Shown here one piece after another: positions 44,857-54,497 of a stretch of 64,000 nt of DNA (its first letter is position 1; the number at the start of each line of letters is the position of its first letter). Origin of the DNA: Allorhodopirellula solitaria (lineage in GTDB: Bacteria > Planctomycetota > Planctomycetia > Pirellulales > Pirellulaceae); assembly GCF_007859855.1 (NCBI RefSeq), contig NZ_SJPK01000005.1:163429-227428 (forward strand). Direction: 5' to 3'. The position numbers and the translations under genes are program-made. The notes beneath the pieces are model-generated. The model was not told the DNA's origin, did not search any database, and worked only from the letters and a program-made list of their open reading frames with translations.

Positions 44857-47800
44857 ATGAACGTTGATCTGGACGCAATCGCCCAACGCGGGCGTTGCGA
44901 GGTGTCGAGTTTACGTTTGGCCCTGCCGTTGATTGAGCAAGGTTACACGCCCCCGTTTTTGGCCCGATATCGGCGGGACGAATTGGGGGGCCTCGACGAG
45001 TCGAGCTTGTGGGCGCTCTCGCACGCCGTGCGGTCGCAACAGAAACTCGATGAATATCGCGACCAATTGCACGCGGCTTGGCAATCCACCCAATTGGCCG
45101 ATCCAGCCTTGGGGCGGGCGATCTCGGGCGCGAAATCACGCCGCCTGCTCGATCGACTCAGTCGCCGGGTCAAATCCGAGGCCGGGGAATCCGGCAGCCT
45201 CGCCCAACGGCTGGCCGTTCGCTTGCTCAGCCCCGAGAAGGGCGACGGCGATGACCTCGAGGGGATCGCCGCAGCGGTGATCGAATCGGCAGCGAAAACG
45301 CCTACTCCAGAGCCCCCGGGCGACGCCGCGAGCGAAGCCTCGCAGACGCCGGACGATACAGCGACGGACGATACAGCGACGGACGATACAGCACCGGCGG
45401 CCCCGGCTACCGATGCTGTCTTGGCGAAGCTCGATGACGCCTTGGCCAAACGGCTCAGCGGTGATCCGCGTATCATGGGCGCCGCCGTGCGGTGGCTTTC
45501 TAAGCACGCGAAGATCCACGTCGTCGAGGTCACCGACCCACACGGTGGCGACGAGAACGACGCGAAGTCAGGCTCGGGCAAAGGCGCCAAGAAGAAAAAG
45601 AAGAAGGGCAAACCCCAACCGAGCGAGAACGCGGCCCCGGCCGCCGCGGATAGCGATGCAAGCGAAAAAACAGCTGCAGCCGAAGCGGCCACGCCACCGG
45701 CCGCTGATCCAGCCGAAGTGAAAACAGGCTCGCCGGAGTCGACCGAGCCTGCCGAAACAGCGAAACCGTCTGACACTGCCCCCCCAGCGACGAGCGATGC
45801 ACCCACCGAAGCAGCAGCCCCGGCAACAGAATCGCCTGCTGCCGACCCCGTAGCAACGGAACCGACAGCGACCGAGACTCCTGCGACCGAGACTCCAACT
45901 GCTGAGGCTCCGACAGCCCAACCGCCCGCCGCAGACGCCGCTGCGACGGCACCGGCACCGGAAACGCAGCCAACGGGGGCCCCCGATTCTGGGGCAGCCG
46001 CCGAGGGCGCCGACGCGACCACACCCGTTGCCGACACCGGCGTCGCCGCCGCTCCCGCGACAACCGAGTTTGGGGCAACCGGAACGTCGGCAGCTGTCGC
46101 CGAAGCGAAACCCGCCAAGGTGCCGACTGAGCAAAAAGCGGCTGCCAAACCGCCCAAGAAGAAAAAGATTTCGCCGCGTCAGCGCCGCCGCCGATGGCTT
46201 GTCAGTACGCTCAAACCGCTTGCCGGCAAACGCATGCCTGCGTCGAAACTGAGCGCCTTCCAAATCGTGATGCTCGGACGGGCGTTGCGGAGCCAAGTGG
46301 CCCAGTGTGCCTTTGACTACGATGCCGCTCAATTGGTGGCCGAGATGCAAAAGGCCGCCGGCAACTTGAATCGCCATTTCGGTGAACACCTCGCTGGCAT
46401 CGTTGCCACCAACGAAGCCGCCCTGCGTGACGCCGCCGAAGGGGCATGGTGGGACGAGATTCAAGAACAAGCCTCAGCGAGACTCGTCTCGATCGCCGCA
46501 GATAACCTACACGCCCAAATCAATCGCGGTGGCGTCTCGGCGAAGGTGGTGATGTCGATCGATGCCGTCGGCCCCAGAACCGCCGCGACTTCGATCGTGT
46601 CAGCCGATGGTCGTGTGCTACACAACGAGGACATTCCCTGCCAACTGTCCGCTGCGATGCGAACGCTCGCGGTGACCAAGATCGGCGAGCTGATCCATCA
46701 GCATCATGTTGACCTGATCGTGATCAGCAACGGGCCCGCCCGCCGCGCCTGCATGATCGCGATCGGCGAGCTGATCAAACAGTCCGCCGAGCAGTCCATT
46801 CGCTGGACGCTCGCTGATCGCAGTGGCGCCGATGCCTATGCGGGCAGCGCTGCGGGGGATCAAGAGATGAAATCGACGCCGCGACGGTTCCGCGCCGCCG
46901 CCTGGATCGCATTCTCCACGCTCCAACCATCCCAAGCGATGGTCAAAGTCGACCCACTCAAACTGCGTCTGGGATCGTTCCAGCGGGAACTCTCCGACCA
47001 AGCCATCTTGGATGCGCTCGAGGATGTGCTCGTCAGCGGTGCTGCTCGCGGTGGCGTCGACGTCAATTCCACCACCCCCTCTTGGCTGGAGCGATTGCCG
47101 GGCATGACGCGGCAAACCGCCGACGCCATCGATACCCAGCGGCGAGAAAAACTCGTCAGCTCGCGTGACGACCTGCTGGCTCGAGCGGATTGGCCCTCGC
47201 CGATTCACACCCGCCAAGCACTCCCGTTCCTGCGGGTCTTCTGCAGCGACGAGACTCTCGATGGCACCCTGATTCATCCCGATGACTACCCCTTGGCCAA
47301 ACGATTGGCCAAGGCCCTCGAGATCGAACTGCCACCGGCTTCACCCGCTGGCTACGAACTCCCCGATTTCAGCGAACCACAACCAAGCGCCCCGCAACCG
47401 AGCGAGGCTCCCGCCAACGCGCCGCAAACCGCCGAGAACGCTGAAGGCGAAGCATCTTCCGGCGATGCGGCCGATCCCGCCGCAGACACGGCGGCCTTCG
47501 GCCCCACCGATTCCGCCGATACGGATTCCGCCGATACCGGAGCCGCCGACACGCCCGACGCCGAGAGTGAGACCGCGCCGGACGATAGCGATCCGCCCGC
47601 GGCCAATCAGGCCAGTGCGGAAGAGTCCGCAAACGCCGGTGATCCACTGTCGCCTGAGGCCGAGTCCGGCGAGGCGAGCGAGCAATCTACTGACACCGAG
47701 GCGTCCGAATCCGCTGAAGCTGCGGCAGAACCGGCAACGGCCTCAGCCGATGCTTCGAGCACGGAATCTCAAACGCAGGACGGCGAAGCGGCACCATCGG

Positions 47801-48786
47801 CAGCTGAACCATTCCGCCAAGCTAAGCCGGAGCGTGCCAAGGTCGAGAAGCTGATCAAAGAATGGCAAGTCGGCGTCCATCGATCGCTGCAGATCGTCAG
47901 CTGGCTATGCGAACCGTTTGGAGAGGGCACCGTCAGCGGACCCGCCCCAGCCGTGATGAATCGTATGCCCGCTCTGAGCGAACTCAAGCAAGGCGACCAA
48001 GTGATCGGCGTCGTTGTCGGCGTGATGCCTTTTGGTGTTTTCGTGGAATTGACGCCCGAGTGCAGCGGGCTGATCCACGTCAGCCGCGTGTCCGATGGAT
48101 TCGTCGAAGACTTGCACGAGGCCGTCCAAGTCGGTGACGTGGTGTCGGCCTGGGTCACTGGCATCGACAGCAAGCGACGCCGCGTAGGCCTCAGCGCGAT
48201 TTCGCCTGAACGAGAAGCCGAGCTCCAGTCCCATCGCCATGATTCACGCGGCGGCGGACGCGGTCGCGGCCGCGGCGGACCAGGTGGTTCACGCGGCGGG
48301 GCCGGCGCAGCGACTGGGAAAGACTCTGGTGGCCCGCAAGGCCGTGGCGGCAATCCGTCCGGCGGACGCGGTGGCCGCTCTTCCGGCCCCGGCGATCGCT
48401 CGCAATCCGGTGGCGCTCCCCGTCGCGATAACCGTGGCGGCGGACGCGATGGCAACCGAGGTCGCTCCGGCGGCGGACGACGCGATCAACGTGGCGGCGG
48501 ACGCGGCTCGCGACGCCCCGAAGTTTACGAAGTCGTGGGCAAAGAAACCGATTCGGCGCCGCTCACCGACGCGATGCAAAAAGGCAAGGAGCCGCTGCGA
48601 TCCTTCGGCGATCTGATGCAGTTTGTCACCAAGGACAAAGCACCTGCGGAGAAAACGCCTCCCGCAGAGCAACCTGCCAAGCAATCCGGCGAAGCCAAAG
48701 TGACACCGCCTGCAGACGCAACAGCCGCTGATAACGCTGGAACGGATAATCCCACCGCCGGATCGAGCGAGGAAACCTCCTCATGA
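44857..48786 (+). CDS. tex: Tex-family RNA-binding protein with large disordered inserts
   Basis: 1309 residues against about 770 in E. coli. The Tex N-terminal helical domain starts the protein (LPLIEQGYTPPFLARYRRDE). Later come the YqgF-like domain (about 560-680; VVMSIDAVGPRTAATSIVS), the helix-hairpin-helix region (about 735-790; SWLERLPGMTRQTADAIDTQ) and the S1 domain (about 1043-1115; GVVVGVMPFGVFVELTPECS). Three disordered parts are added: an Ala/Pro/Thr/Glu-rich insert at about 145-440 containing a lysine run (GAKKKKKKGK), a similar acidic one at about 838-990, and an RGG/RGR-rich tail after the S1 domain. Tex binds nucleic acid and affects transcription. The downstream gene overlaps by 4 nt. 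Confidence 0.93.
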   Translation: MNVDLDAIAQRGRCEVSSLRLALPLIEQGYTPPFLARYRRDELGGLDESSLWALSHAVRSQQKLDEYRDQLHAAWQSTQLADPALGRAISGAKSRRLLDRLSRRVKSEAGESGSLAQRLAVRLLSPEKGDGDDLEGIAAAVIESAAKTPTPEPPGDAASEASQTPDDTATDDTATDDTAPAAPATDAVLAKLDDALAKRLSGDPRIMGAAVRWLSKHAKIHVVEVTDPHGGDENDAKSGSGKGAKKKKKKGKPQPSENAAPAAADSDASEKTAAAEAATPPAADPAEVKTGSPESTEPAETAKPSDTAPPATSDAPTEAAAPATESPAADPVATEPTATETPATETPTAEAPTAQPPAADAAATAPAPETQPTGAPDSGAAAEGADATTPVADTGVAAAPATTEFGATGTSAAVAEAKPAKVPTEQKAAAKPPKKKKISPRQRRRRWLVSTLKPLAGKRMPASKLSAFQIVMLGRALRSQVAQCAFDYDAAQLVAEMQKAAGNLNRHFGEHLAGIVATNEAALRDAAEGAWWDEIQEQASARLVSIAADNLHAQINRGGVSAKVVMSIDAVGPRTAATSIVSADGRVLHNEDIPCQLSAAMRTLAVTKIGELIHQHHVDLIVISNGPARRACMIAIGELIKQSAEQSIRWTLADRSGADAYAGSAAGDQEMKSTPRRFRAAAWIAFSTLQPSQAMVKVDPLKLRLGSFQRELSDQAILDALEDVLVSGAARGGVDVNSTTPSWLERLPGMTRQTADAIDTQRREKLVSSRDDLLARADWPSPIHTRQALPFLRVFCSDETLDGTLIHPDDYPLAKRLAKALEIELPPASPAGYELPDFSEPQPSAPQPSEAPANAPQTAENAEGEASSGDAADPAADTAAFGPTDSADTDSADTGAADTPDAESETAPDDSDPPAANQASAEESANAGDPLSPEAESGEASEQSTDTEASESAEAAAEPATASADASSTESQTQDGEAAPSAAEPFRQAKPERAKVEKLIKEWQVGVHRSLQIVSWLCEPFGEGTVSGPAPAVMNRMPALSELKQGDQVIGVVVGVMPFGVFVELTPECSGLIHVSRVSDGFVEDLHEAVQVGDVVSAWVTGIDSKRRRVGLSAISPEREAELQSHRHDSRGGGRGRGRGGPGGSRGGAGAATGKDSGGPQGRGGNPSGGRGGRSSGPGDRSQSGGAPRRDNRGGGRDGNRGRSGGGRRDQRGGGRGSRRPEVYEVVGKETDSAPLTDAMQKGKEPLRSFGDLMQFVTKDKAPAEKTPPAEQPAKQSGEAKVTPPADATAADNAGTDNPTAGSSEETSS

Positions 48787-49277
48787 GCGATGATTTCACT
48801 TCTCGGCTCGAGTCCGCGATCCAACGAGGCCGCCGCCGCGGCGAATACCAAGCCTCCGAAGAACGCCGCAAGGAACTCAGTGACGAAGAACTGAAGCGAC
48901 TGCACACCTCCTACCGCCTGTCGCTCTCGGAGCAGATCGAAACGGCGGTCCAGCGTGTCGCTGAACACTTCCCCGGCTTTCGTACTGAGGCGATCTTCGG
49001 CGAAGAAGGCTGGGGAGAAGCTTGTTACCGCGACGATCTACGCATCGAGTCAGGTCGCCGAAGCAATCTCTACAGTCGCCTCGAACTCGTGATCCGGCCC
49101 TACAGCAACCTCCGCGTGCTCGACCTCAAGGCCAAAGGCACCGTAATGAACCGCGAGATCTTCAACCGCGCCCATTACGCAAAGATCCCCGAAGTCGATC
49201 CGGAAGAGTTCTCGCAACTGATCGATACCTGGGCCATCGAATACGCCGAACTCTACGCCGCTAAAAGCCGGACGTAG
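48783..49277 (+). CDS. Conserved hypothetical protein coupled to tex
   Basis: 164 residues, soluble and charged. The N-terminal half is helical (ESAIQRGRRRGEYQASEERR, LSEQIETAVQRVAEHFPGF); the C-terminal half has beta-like segments (LYSRLELVIRPYSNLRVLDL, KGTVMNREIFNRAH). I do not recognise a named family. Its ATG overlaps the tex stop codon (ATGA), so translation is coupled and a role with Tex, perhaps RNA-related, is likely. Codon use matches the neighbours. Confidence 0.75.
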   Translation: MSDDFTSRLESAIQRGRRRGEYQASEERRKELSDEELKRLHTSYRLSLSEQIETAVQRVAEHFPGFRTEAIFGEEGWGEACYRDDLRIESGRRSNLYSRLELVIRPYSNLRVLDLKAKGTVMNREIFNRAHYAKIPEVDPEEFSQLIDTWAIEYAELYAAKSRT

Positions 49278-49695
49278 TCGGTTTTCGCTCACTGCGTAAG
49301 TGGCTTCGTCGCCGCAGCGATTGTGCTGCGCCCTCTTGTACCGCAGCGCGGGCAGCTCGTGTGCGTCGGGCAACCAAGCCGACGAAGCGTCACGTTTAAC
49401 ACTCGAGAGTGGGCGACGAGACCCTCCAGCCCTAGCGGTAACGCAAAGCGAGAACCGCACGCTGCCCCCTGTCGGCTATGGCAGTGAGTGATCCCCCGTT
49501 GCTATCTGAGGTCAGGCCAGTCTCGGGTAGACGAAGCTCGCCCCCTCGCCTCGAAAGACTGGCGTGTGGGCCGTACAGCGTTTGCGTGGCCTCGACCGGA
49601 CTGCTACGCTGTCTCGTCACACGCTATCGCGTAGCATCGAGAGATAGCTTCCCCTTAGTGGGATTTGTTTGCCTGTAAGTCAGTTGGAGTTAGCG
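49278..49695. other. Intergenic region with inverted repeat, promoter of DUF1559 gene
   Basis: GCCAGTCT (49516-49523) and AGACTGGC (49556-49563) form a hairpin with a GC-rich loop; GTGGCTTCGTCG near 49300 pairs imperfectly with CGACGAAGCGTCAC near 49380. No gene is visible. The GGAG before the ATG at 49696 sets the next start. Confidence 0.45.
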
Positions 49696-50907
49696 ATGAA
49701 TCGAGTTCGAATGTTGCCAGGATTCACTCTGGTAGAATTGTTGGTGGTGATCGCGATCATCGGGGTGTTGGTCGGATTGTTATTGCCCGCTGTACAGGCA
49801 GCTCGCGAGGCAGCGCGCCGAATGAGTTGTAGCAACAATGTCAAGCAGATTGGACTGGGAATACATAACTATCACGCTTCGTTCAATCAGTTGCCGATCC
49901 ACGGATCTGGAACGCATCCCTCGTCGCCCCTGAACATCTGGTCGAGCAGCAATGAATCCAGCAATATGCGGCTGAGCTTCCTGGTCGGGCTCCTTCCAAT
50001 GATTGAGCAGCAGGCGCTATGGCAGGAAATTAGCAATCCGTATAACAGGGGTCCTAATTACAACCCGATGGGGCCAACACCTCAGCAAATTCAGTATGAT
50101 CCATGGGTTTCGGATATTGCCACGTTTCGTTGCCCGAGTGATCCGGGAGTCGGTCTGCCGGCCCTGGGTCGTACGAATTACGTTGCCTGTGTCGGTGACT
50201 CAACCTATCGAGCCCGTGATGGTCGGCTTCGGGTGAGAAGTAGTGCGACGGAATTGCCATATCCGATAAGCAGCAGCGAGGCCATGCATGCCCAAGCTGC
50301 CTCGCGAGGAGTCTTTGTGTCGCATGCATCGATGAGGTTTCGCGACATCCTCGACGGAACGTCGAATACCATCGCCGCTGGCGAGATCGCTACCGATCTT
50401 GGCGACCGAGACACTCGTACCATGGGCACGGGAGGTAGTGATAGCACCGACAATAGTGAAGCCGTGCTCCGAGACAATCCATCGTGGTGCAGAGACCAGT
50501 CACCCCCTCTTATCGATCCCGAGCGACCACAGTTCTGGAATGGTGGCGTGAACGTGCTCAATTCGGTAGAAGGCAGAGGATTCCGCTGGGCTGACTACAT
50601 CCCCACCTTTGGGATGTTCTTTACCATTTTGCCGCCCAATAGTGAATTCTGTTCGATGGGTAGCTCAACACGGAATAATCTCGTTGGTGCTTCGAGTCGG
50701 CATCAAGGTGGAGCACATGTCTTGATGGCTGATGGGGCCGTCAAGTTCATTACCGACTCAATCGAAGCAGGAAACAGCCGCAATCCGATGGTGTACCTCA
50801 ATGGCAACGACGCCAATAACAATCAGCCTGGCGCCAAGAGTCCTTATGGACTTTGGGGCGCCCTGGGCACGCGTGGAGCCCGTGAAACCATTAGCGACAG
50901 TTTTTGA
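49696..50907 (+). CDS. DUF1559 pseudopilin-like protein (second)
   Basis: 403 residues from the ATG at 49696, preceded by TTGGAG. The prepilin-type start is [20 protein letters not shown] followed by [18 protein letters not shown]. The middle has [20 protein letters not shown], and the C-terminus the H-X9-DG block (HQGGAHVLMADGAVKFI). It is expected to be processed by a prepilin peptidase and located at the envelope. Its closest window relative is the gene at 17073-18161. A small lipoprotein gene converges on its 3' end. Confidence 0.92.
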   Translation: MNRVRMLPGFTLVELLVVIAIIGVLVGLLLPAVQAAREAARRMSCSNNVKQIGLGIHNYHASFNQLPIHGSGTHPSSPLNIWSSSNESSNMRLSFLVGLLPMIEQQALWQEISNPYNRGPNYNPMGPTPQQIQYDPWVSDIATFRCPSDPGVGLPALGRTNYVACVGDSTYRARDGRLRVRSSATELPYPISSSEAMHAQAASRGVFVSHASMRFRDILDGTSNTIAAGEIATDLGDRDTRTMGTGGSDSTDNSEAVLRDNPSWCRDQSPPLIDPERPQFWNGGVNVLNSVEGRGFRWADYIPTFGMFFTILPPNSEFCSMGSSTRNNLVGASSRHQGGAHVLMADGAVKFITDSIEAGNSRNPMVYLNGNDANNNQPGAKSPYGLWGALGTRGARETISDSF

Positions 50908-50961
50908 TGCGGCGCCAACTGATCTGGTTCGCCCGCATTGCATGTTGCCAAACGCTGGTGA

Positions 50962-51129
50962 CTATTGCTCAGCGTTGTTGTCACTCTCTTCGAGTTCTGC
51001 GATTGCGGCTTCATAATCCGCAATCGCTTGATCATCGGCCCCCTCTCGCACATTTGTTTGAGAGGAAGAGCCACATCCGAGCAAGCCTAGCATCAGGATG
51101 GCGACTGTCAGTGGAAGTGTTCTTTTCAT
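50962..51129 (-). CDS. Very small lipoprotein
   Basis: 55 residues: a signal peptide with lipobox (LTVAILMLGLLGCGSSSQ, Cys19), then an acidic helical tail (DDQAIADYEAAIAELEESD). It is expected to be lipid-anchored. Short lipoproteins of this type often lie next to DUF1559 genes in planctomycetes, here convergent with one. The gene is below common length cut-offs and easily missed. No family name is known to me. Confidence 0.75.
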   Translation of the reverse strand: MKRTLPLTVAILMLGLLGCGSSSQTNVREGADDQAIADYEAAIAELEESDNNAEQ

Positions 51130-52050
51130 GAGGTGCCTTTTTCGGGGTGGGCATGGTTGAAACGGATTGCTTTGCGAACGGACTCCAATGGTAGGGGGTG
51201 TCGATCACTATCGCAACTCGGCAAAAGCATGACGAGCATGTCTTGCGTGGAGACAAACTCTGTGGGCTGAGCAAAGATAGAAAGTGTGTCGTTTGTCTTC
51301 AAAACTCGTGTTCAAAACAATGGACCGGAGAAAGCTTGCATTCAACGGGCTGGCAACCATCGGGGACGCATGATGCGAGGCTGGATCTCGCATGAAACGA
51401 TCACGGTACGCGGTGTCTCAGCATTCGAGACGGGGCCAATGTTCAGCAAGAATTGAGCAGCAATCTCGATGCTTGGCTCTCTATCGTGACGACGGCTGAT
51501 GTGTGAACTGAGTTTCCGGGCAAATCAGATTTCCGATCTGGCCTGAGCAATCCACCGGGGCGTTGCTCGAATGACACTTACTTTAGTTTGCGAAGCGGTA
51601 TTCGGCGTTGCCCCCGATCGCACGCGACCAGGGGCCATCTGGTTGTCTGGGCCAGCCCAGCGGACTACCCCCCCCCCACCCCGCAAGACTCAACGGCTTG
51701 AGGGAGCTGAATTTCCTTGCATCTCGATTGCCTGGTCGATACCATGCGGTTCTTTCCAGCCGGTACTGGCGTGGGACGATCGATTGACTCAAGTGGCCGT
51801 AAGAACATAACGGTGCACCGGAGTTATCTCTCGCCCCCGCTACGGCTCTTGTCTTCGCCATTGGAACGCGTCCCCTCGGTACCCCGTGATCTCACACGGC
51901 CGCCGGCGGTCTAGGTTCTGGTTTCACCGAACAGAAGGTCTTCACGAATAGACGACGAGAGAGTGGGCACGCGGTCCAAAGTCGATGTCGACCCGCTAGT
52001 GCTGAACGATCGGCAGAACACCGTCAATCTGTTACCAGGAGAATCTCAAG
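51130..52050. other. Long intergenic region before the sulfatase island
   Basis: No convincing gene. It contains a run of about nine C near 51669, a small palindrome CAGATTTCCGATCTG near 51528, and the attC-like hairpin at 51809-51892. It probably marks the left border of the sulfatase island. Confidence 0.45.
51809..51892. repeat. Lone attC-like hairpin
   Basis: GGTGCACCGGAGT (51812-51824) matches the left arms at 2540 and 3464, and TACGGCTCTTGTCTTCGCCA resembles their central part. The right arm, CGGTACCCCGTGATC (51877-51891), pairs with the left, with bases unpaired on the left. It is a diverged single copy of the family seen 48 kb away. Confidence 0.55.
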
Positions 52051-54423
52051 ATGAAGTTCACTCGAATGATGGCGCTGACGCTCAGTGCGTCCTGCACGAT
52101 CGGATTGTGCAGCGCAGTAGCCGTGGCCCAGGAAGGTCGACCGGGCGTGACCGCGCCGCAGCTCGGCCTGCCCTATGCCGAGCAGAAGTACCGGGGCAAC
52201 GTCGGTACCACTTATCTCAATTCTGATCCTGCAGCATTCCCTAAGCAGGTTGCGGCTCCTGAGAACGCACCCAACGTGCTCGTGGTGCTACTCGATGACG
52301 TCGGCTTTGGCCAGTTCTCTGTTTCGGGCGGCGGTACCCCCGCACCTCACATGGAAGAACTGGCCCAAACAGGTGTGTTCTTCAATCGATTCCACACCAC
52401 GGCCGTGTGCACCTCCACCCGCGCAGCACTGCTGACCGGCCGCAATCATCACGTCGCCGGTTCTGGCAACATCACCGAAGTGGCCACGGGCTTCGACGGC
52501 TACACCGGAATCATCCCCAAAGACACCGCGACCTTCGCGGAGGTCCTGCGGCAGAACGGTTACATCACCTCATGGATCGGTAAAAATCACAACACCCCAA
52601 CATACGAAACCAGCGCGATGGGGCCTTTCGATCACTGGCCCAACAATCTGGGTTTCGACTACTTCTATGGCTTCATGGCGGGTGACACCAACCAGATGAG
52701 GCCAAATCTGTATGAGAACCAGACACCACTGCCCCAGCGGACAGCCGAGGATTACTACCTCAGCGTCGATCTGGCCGATCATTCCATCGAGTGGCTACAG
52801 CAAGCCGAGGCCATCCAGCCCGACAAACCTTGGATGATGTATCTCGCGCCTGCAGCAACTCACGCACCCCACCAGGCGCCAACAGAGTTAATTGAAGAAT
52901 TCAAAGGGAAATTCGATGATGGCTGGGATAAATACCGCGAGAAAACCCTCGCCCGCCAGATCGAGATGGGCGTTGTCCCCAAGGATACCAAGCTGACCAA
53001 ACGCCACGACAGCCTGCCGGCCTGGGACACTCTTTCGGCGGACGAGCAGAAACTGTCGGCCCGCATGATGGAAGTGTTCGCCGCCTATGGCAAACACGTC
53101 GACCAGGAAGTCGGCCGCGTGCTCGACTATGTCAAAACACTTCCCGATTCGGACAACACGTTGGTCGTCTACATCATCGGTGACAACGGAGCATCCTCCG
53201 AGGGCGGCATCCCCGGCACTCTCAACGAGAACGCCTTTTTCAACGGCGTGCAGATGCAAACCGAAGACATGATGCCCTTCATCGACGAGATCGGCACCGT
53301 GAAACACTTCAATCATTTCCCCGCCGCCTGGGCGCATGCCGTGTGCACGCCGTTCCAGTGGGTCAAGCAAGTCGCCAGCCACCTGGGCGGCACCCGCAAC
53401 GCGATGTTGGTCAGTTGGCCTGCTAAGTACGACAATGGCGGAGAAGTTCGTAGCCAATTCACACACGTCATCGATGTGGCTGCAACTATCCTGGATGCCG
53501 CCGGAATCGAAGAGCCACGCAGCGTCAACGGCACGGCGCAGAAACCGATCGAAGGCCGCAGTTTCCTCAGCGTTCTGGAAGATAAAGACGCCGAAGAAAT
53601 TCGCACCAGCCAGTACTTCGAGATGTTCGTCAACCGCGGCATCTACAAAGATGGTTGGTGGGCCGGCGCTTTATCGTTCGAGCCTTGGAACCCCAACCGG
53701 GGTGAGTTCGATCCCTTGAGTGTCCAATGGGAACTCTACAATCTGGAAGAGGACTTTTCTCAGTCAAATAACCTCGCCGAATCCAACCCGAAGAAGCTCG
53801 ATGAGATGATCAAGCTCTGGTGGGCTACCGCGGCCAAAGCACAGGTCCTCCCACTCGACTGGCGTGGTGCCGAACGTTTTAGCGCCGAGTTGATGGGCAA
53901 ACCCAATCTGGCGGCAGGCCGCGATAAGTTTGTCTATCCGATTCCCGTCGTCGGGTTGCCCGAAGCATCGGCGCCGGATTTGAAGAGCAAGTCCTTCGCC
54001 ATCACCGCTGAGGTCAAGATCGACGACAATGCCAACGGCATGATCTTTACTCAGGGTGGCAATACCGGCGGGTGGGGCTTCTATCTGCTCAACGGAAAAC
54101 TGGTGGCGACGCACAACTTTCTCGACGTCGCACGCTACACCGTGTCGAGCGATGATGTGATTGCTGCTGGTGATCACACCCTGAAGATGGAGTTCACCTA
54201 TGACGGCAAGCAAGGAGAAGTCGGCAAAGGCGGCAGTCTCTCGCTGTCCGTTGACGGCGAGCAAGTGGGCAGTGGCAAGGTTGAGAAGACCTCGCCGATG
54301 AAATACTCGCTATCGGAGAACCAGGACATCGGCACGGATACCGGCACGCCGGTCACCTATGACTACCGCGAGCCTTTCGACTTCCAAGGCACGCTTGGTG
54401 AAGTCGTTGTTTCGCTGAAGTAA
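52051..54423 (+). CDS. Exported arylsulfatase-like protein, motif CTSTR
   Basis: 790 residues with a signal peptide (LTLSASCTIGLCSAVAVAQ). The sulfatase fold shows metal ligands Asp82-Asp83 (VVLLDDVGFGQFS), Lys/His in GKNHNTP, ATHAPHQAP and IGDNGASSEGG. The active-site sequence is CTSTRAALLTGRNHH (Cys120); Ser stands where the formylglycine signature CxPxR/CxAxR has Pro or Ala. The C-terminal 150 residues form a lectin-like beta domain (FAITAEVKIDDNANGMIF, GGWGFYLLNGKL) ending in DYREPFDFQG. It would remove sulfate esters from an external substrate if the Cys is converted. AGGAGA precedes the ATG. A close relative lies at 56959. Confidence 0.92.
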   Translation: MKFTRMMALTLSASCTIGLCSAVAVAQEGRPGVTAPQLGLPYAEQKYRGNVGTTYLNSDPAAFPKQVAAPENAPNVLVVLLDDVGFGQFSVSGGGTPAPHMEELAQTGVFFNRFHTTAVCTSTRAALLTGRNHHVAGSGNITEVATGFDGYTGIIPKDTATFAEVLRQNGYITSWIGKNHNTPTYETSAMGPFDHWPNNLGFDYFYGFMAGDTNQMRPNLYENQTPLPQRTAEDYYLSVDLADHSIEWLQQAEAIQPDKPWMMYLAPAATHAPHQAPTELIEEFKGKFDDGWDKYREKTLARQIEMGVVPKDTKLTKRHDSLPAWDTLSADEQKLSARMMEVFAAYGKHVDQEVGRVLDYVKTLPDSDNTLVVYIIGDNGASSEGGIPGTLNENAFFNGVQMQTEDMMPFIDEIGTVKHFNHFPAAWAHAVCTPFQWVKQVASHLGGTRNAMLVSWPAKYDNGGEVRSQFTHVIDVAATILDAAGIEEPRSVNGTAQKPIEGRSFLSVLEDKDAEEIRTSQYFEMFVNRGIYKDGWWAGALSFEPWNPNRGEFDPLSVQWELYNLEEDFSQSNNLAESNPKKLDEMIKLWWATAAKAQVLPLDWRGAERFSAELMGKPNLAAGRDKFVYPIPVVGLPEASAPDLKSKSFAITAEVKIDDNANGMIFTQGGNTGGWGFYLLNGKLVATHNFLDVARYTVSSDDVIAAGDHTLKMEFTYDGKQGEVGKGGSLSLSVDGEQVGSGKVEKTSPMKYSLSENQDIGTDTGTPVTYDYREPFDFQGTLGEVVVSLK

Positions 54424-54497
54424 GTAGGTGTGGGCAAGCCATTCGGTATAACCCAATGAGCCGGTGGGCGCTAGCCCCGGTTTCTTCACGCCAAGCG

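Noticed and set aside
44943-46157. A 404-residue open frame on the minus strand, rich in Ala, Gly, Ser and Val
   Set aside because: It lies antisense to the low-complexity insert of tex. The repetitive GC-biased codons open the opposite strand; it has no family similarity and no ribosome binding site.
51665-51682. Homopolymeric C run as a phase-variable switch
   Set aside because: It is not inside or closely upstream of a convincing gene; the sulfatase start is almost 400 bp away.
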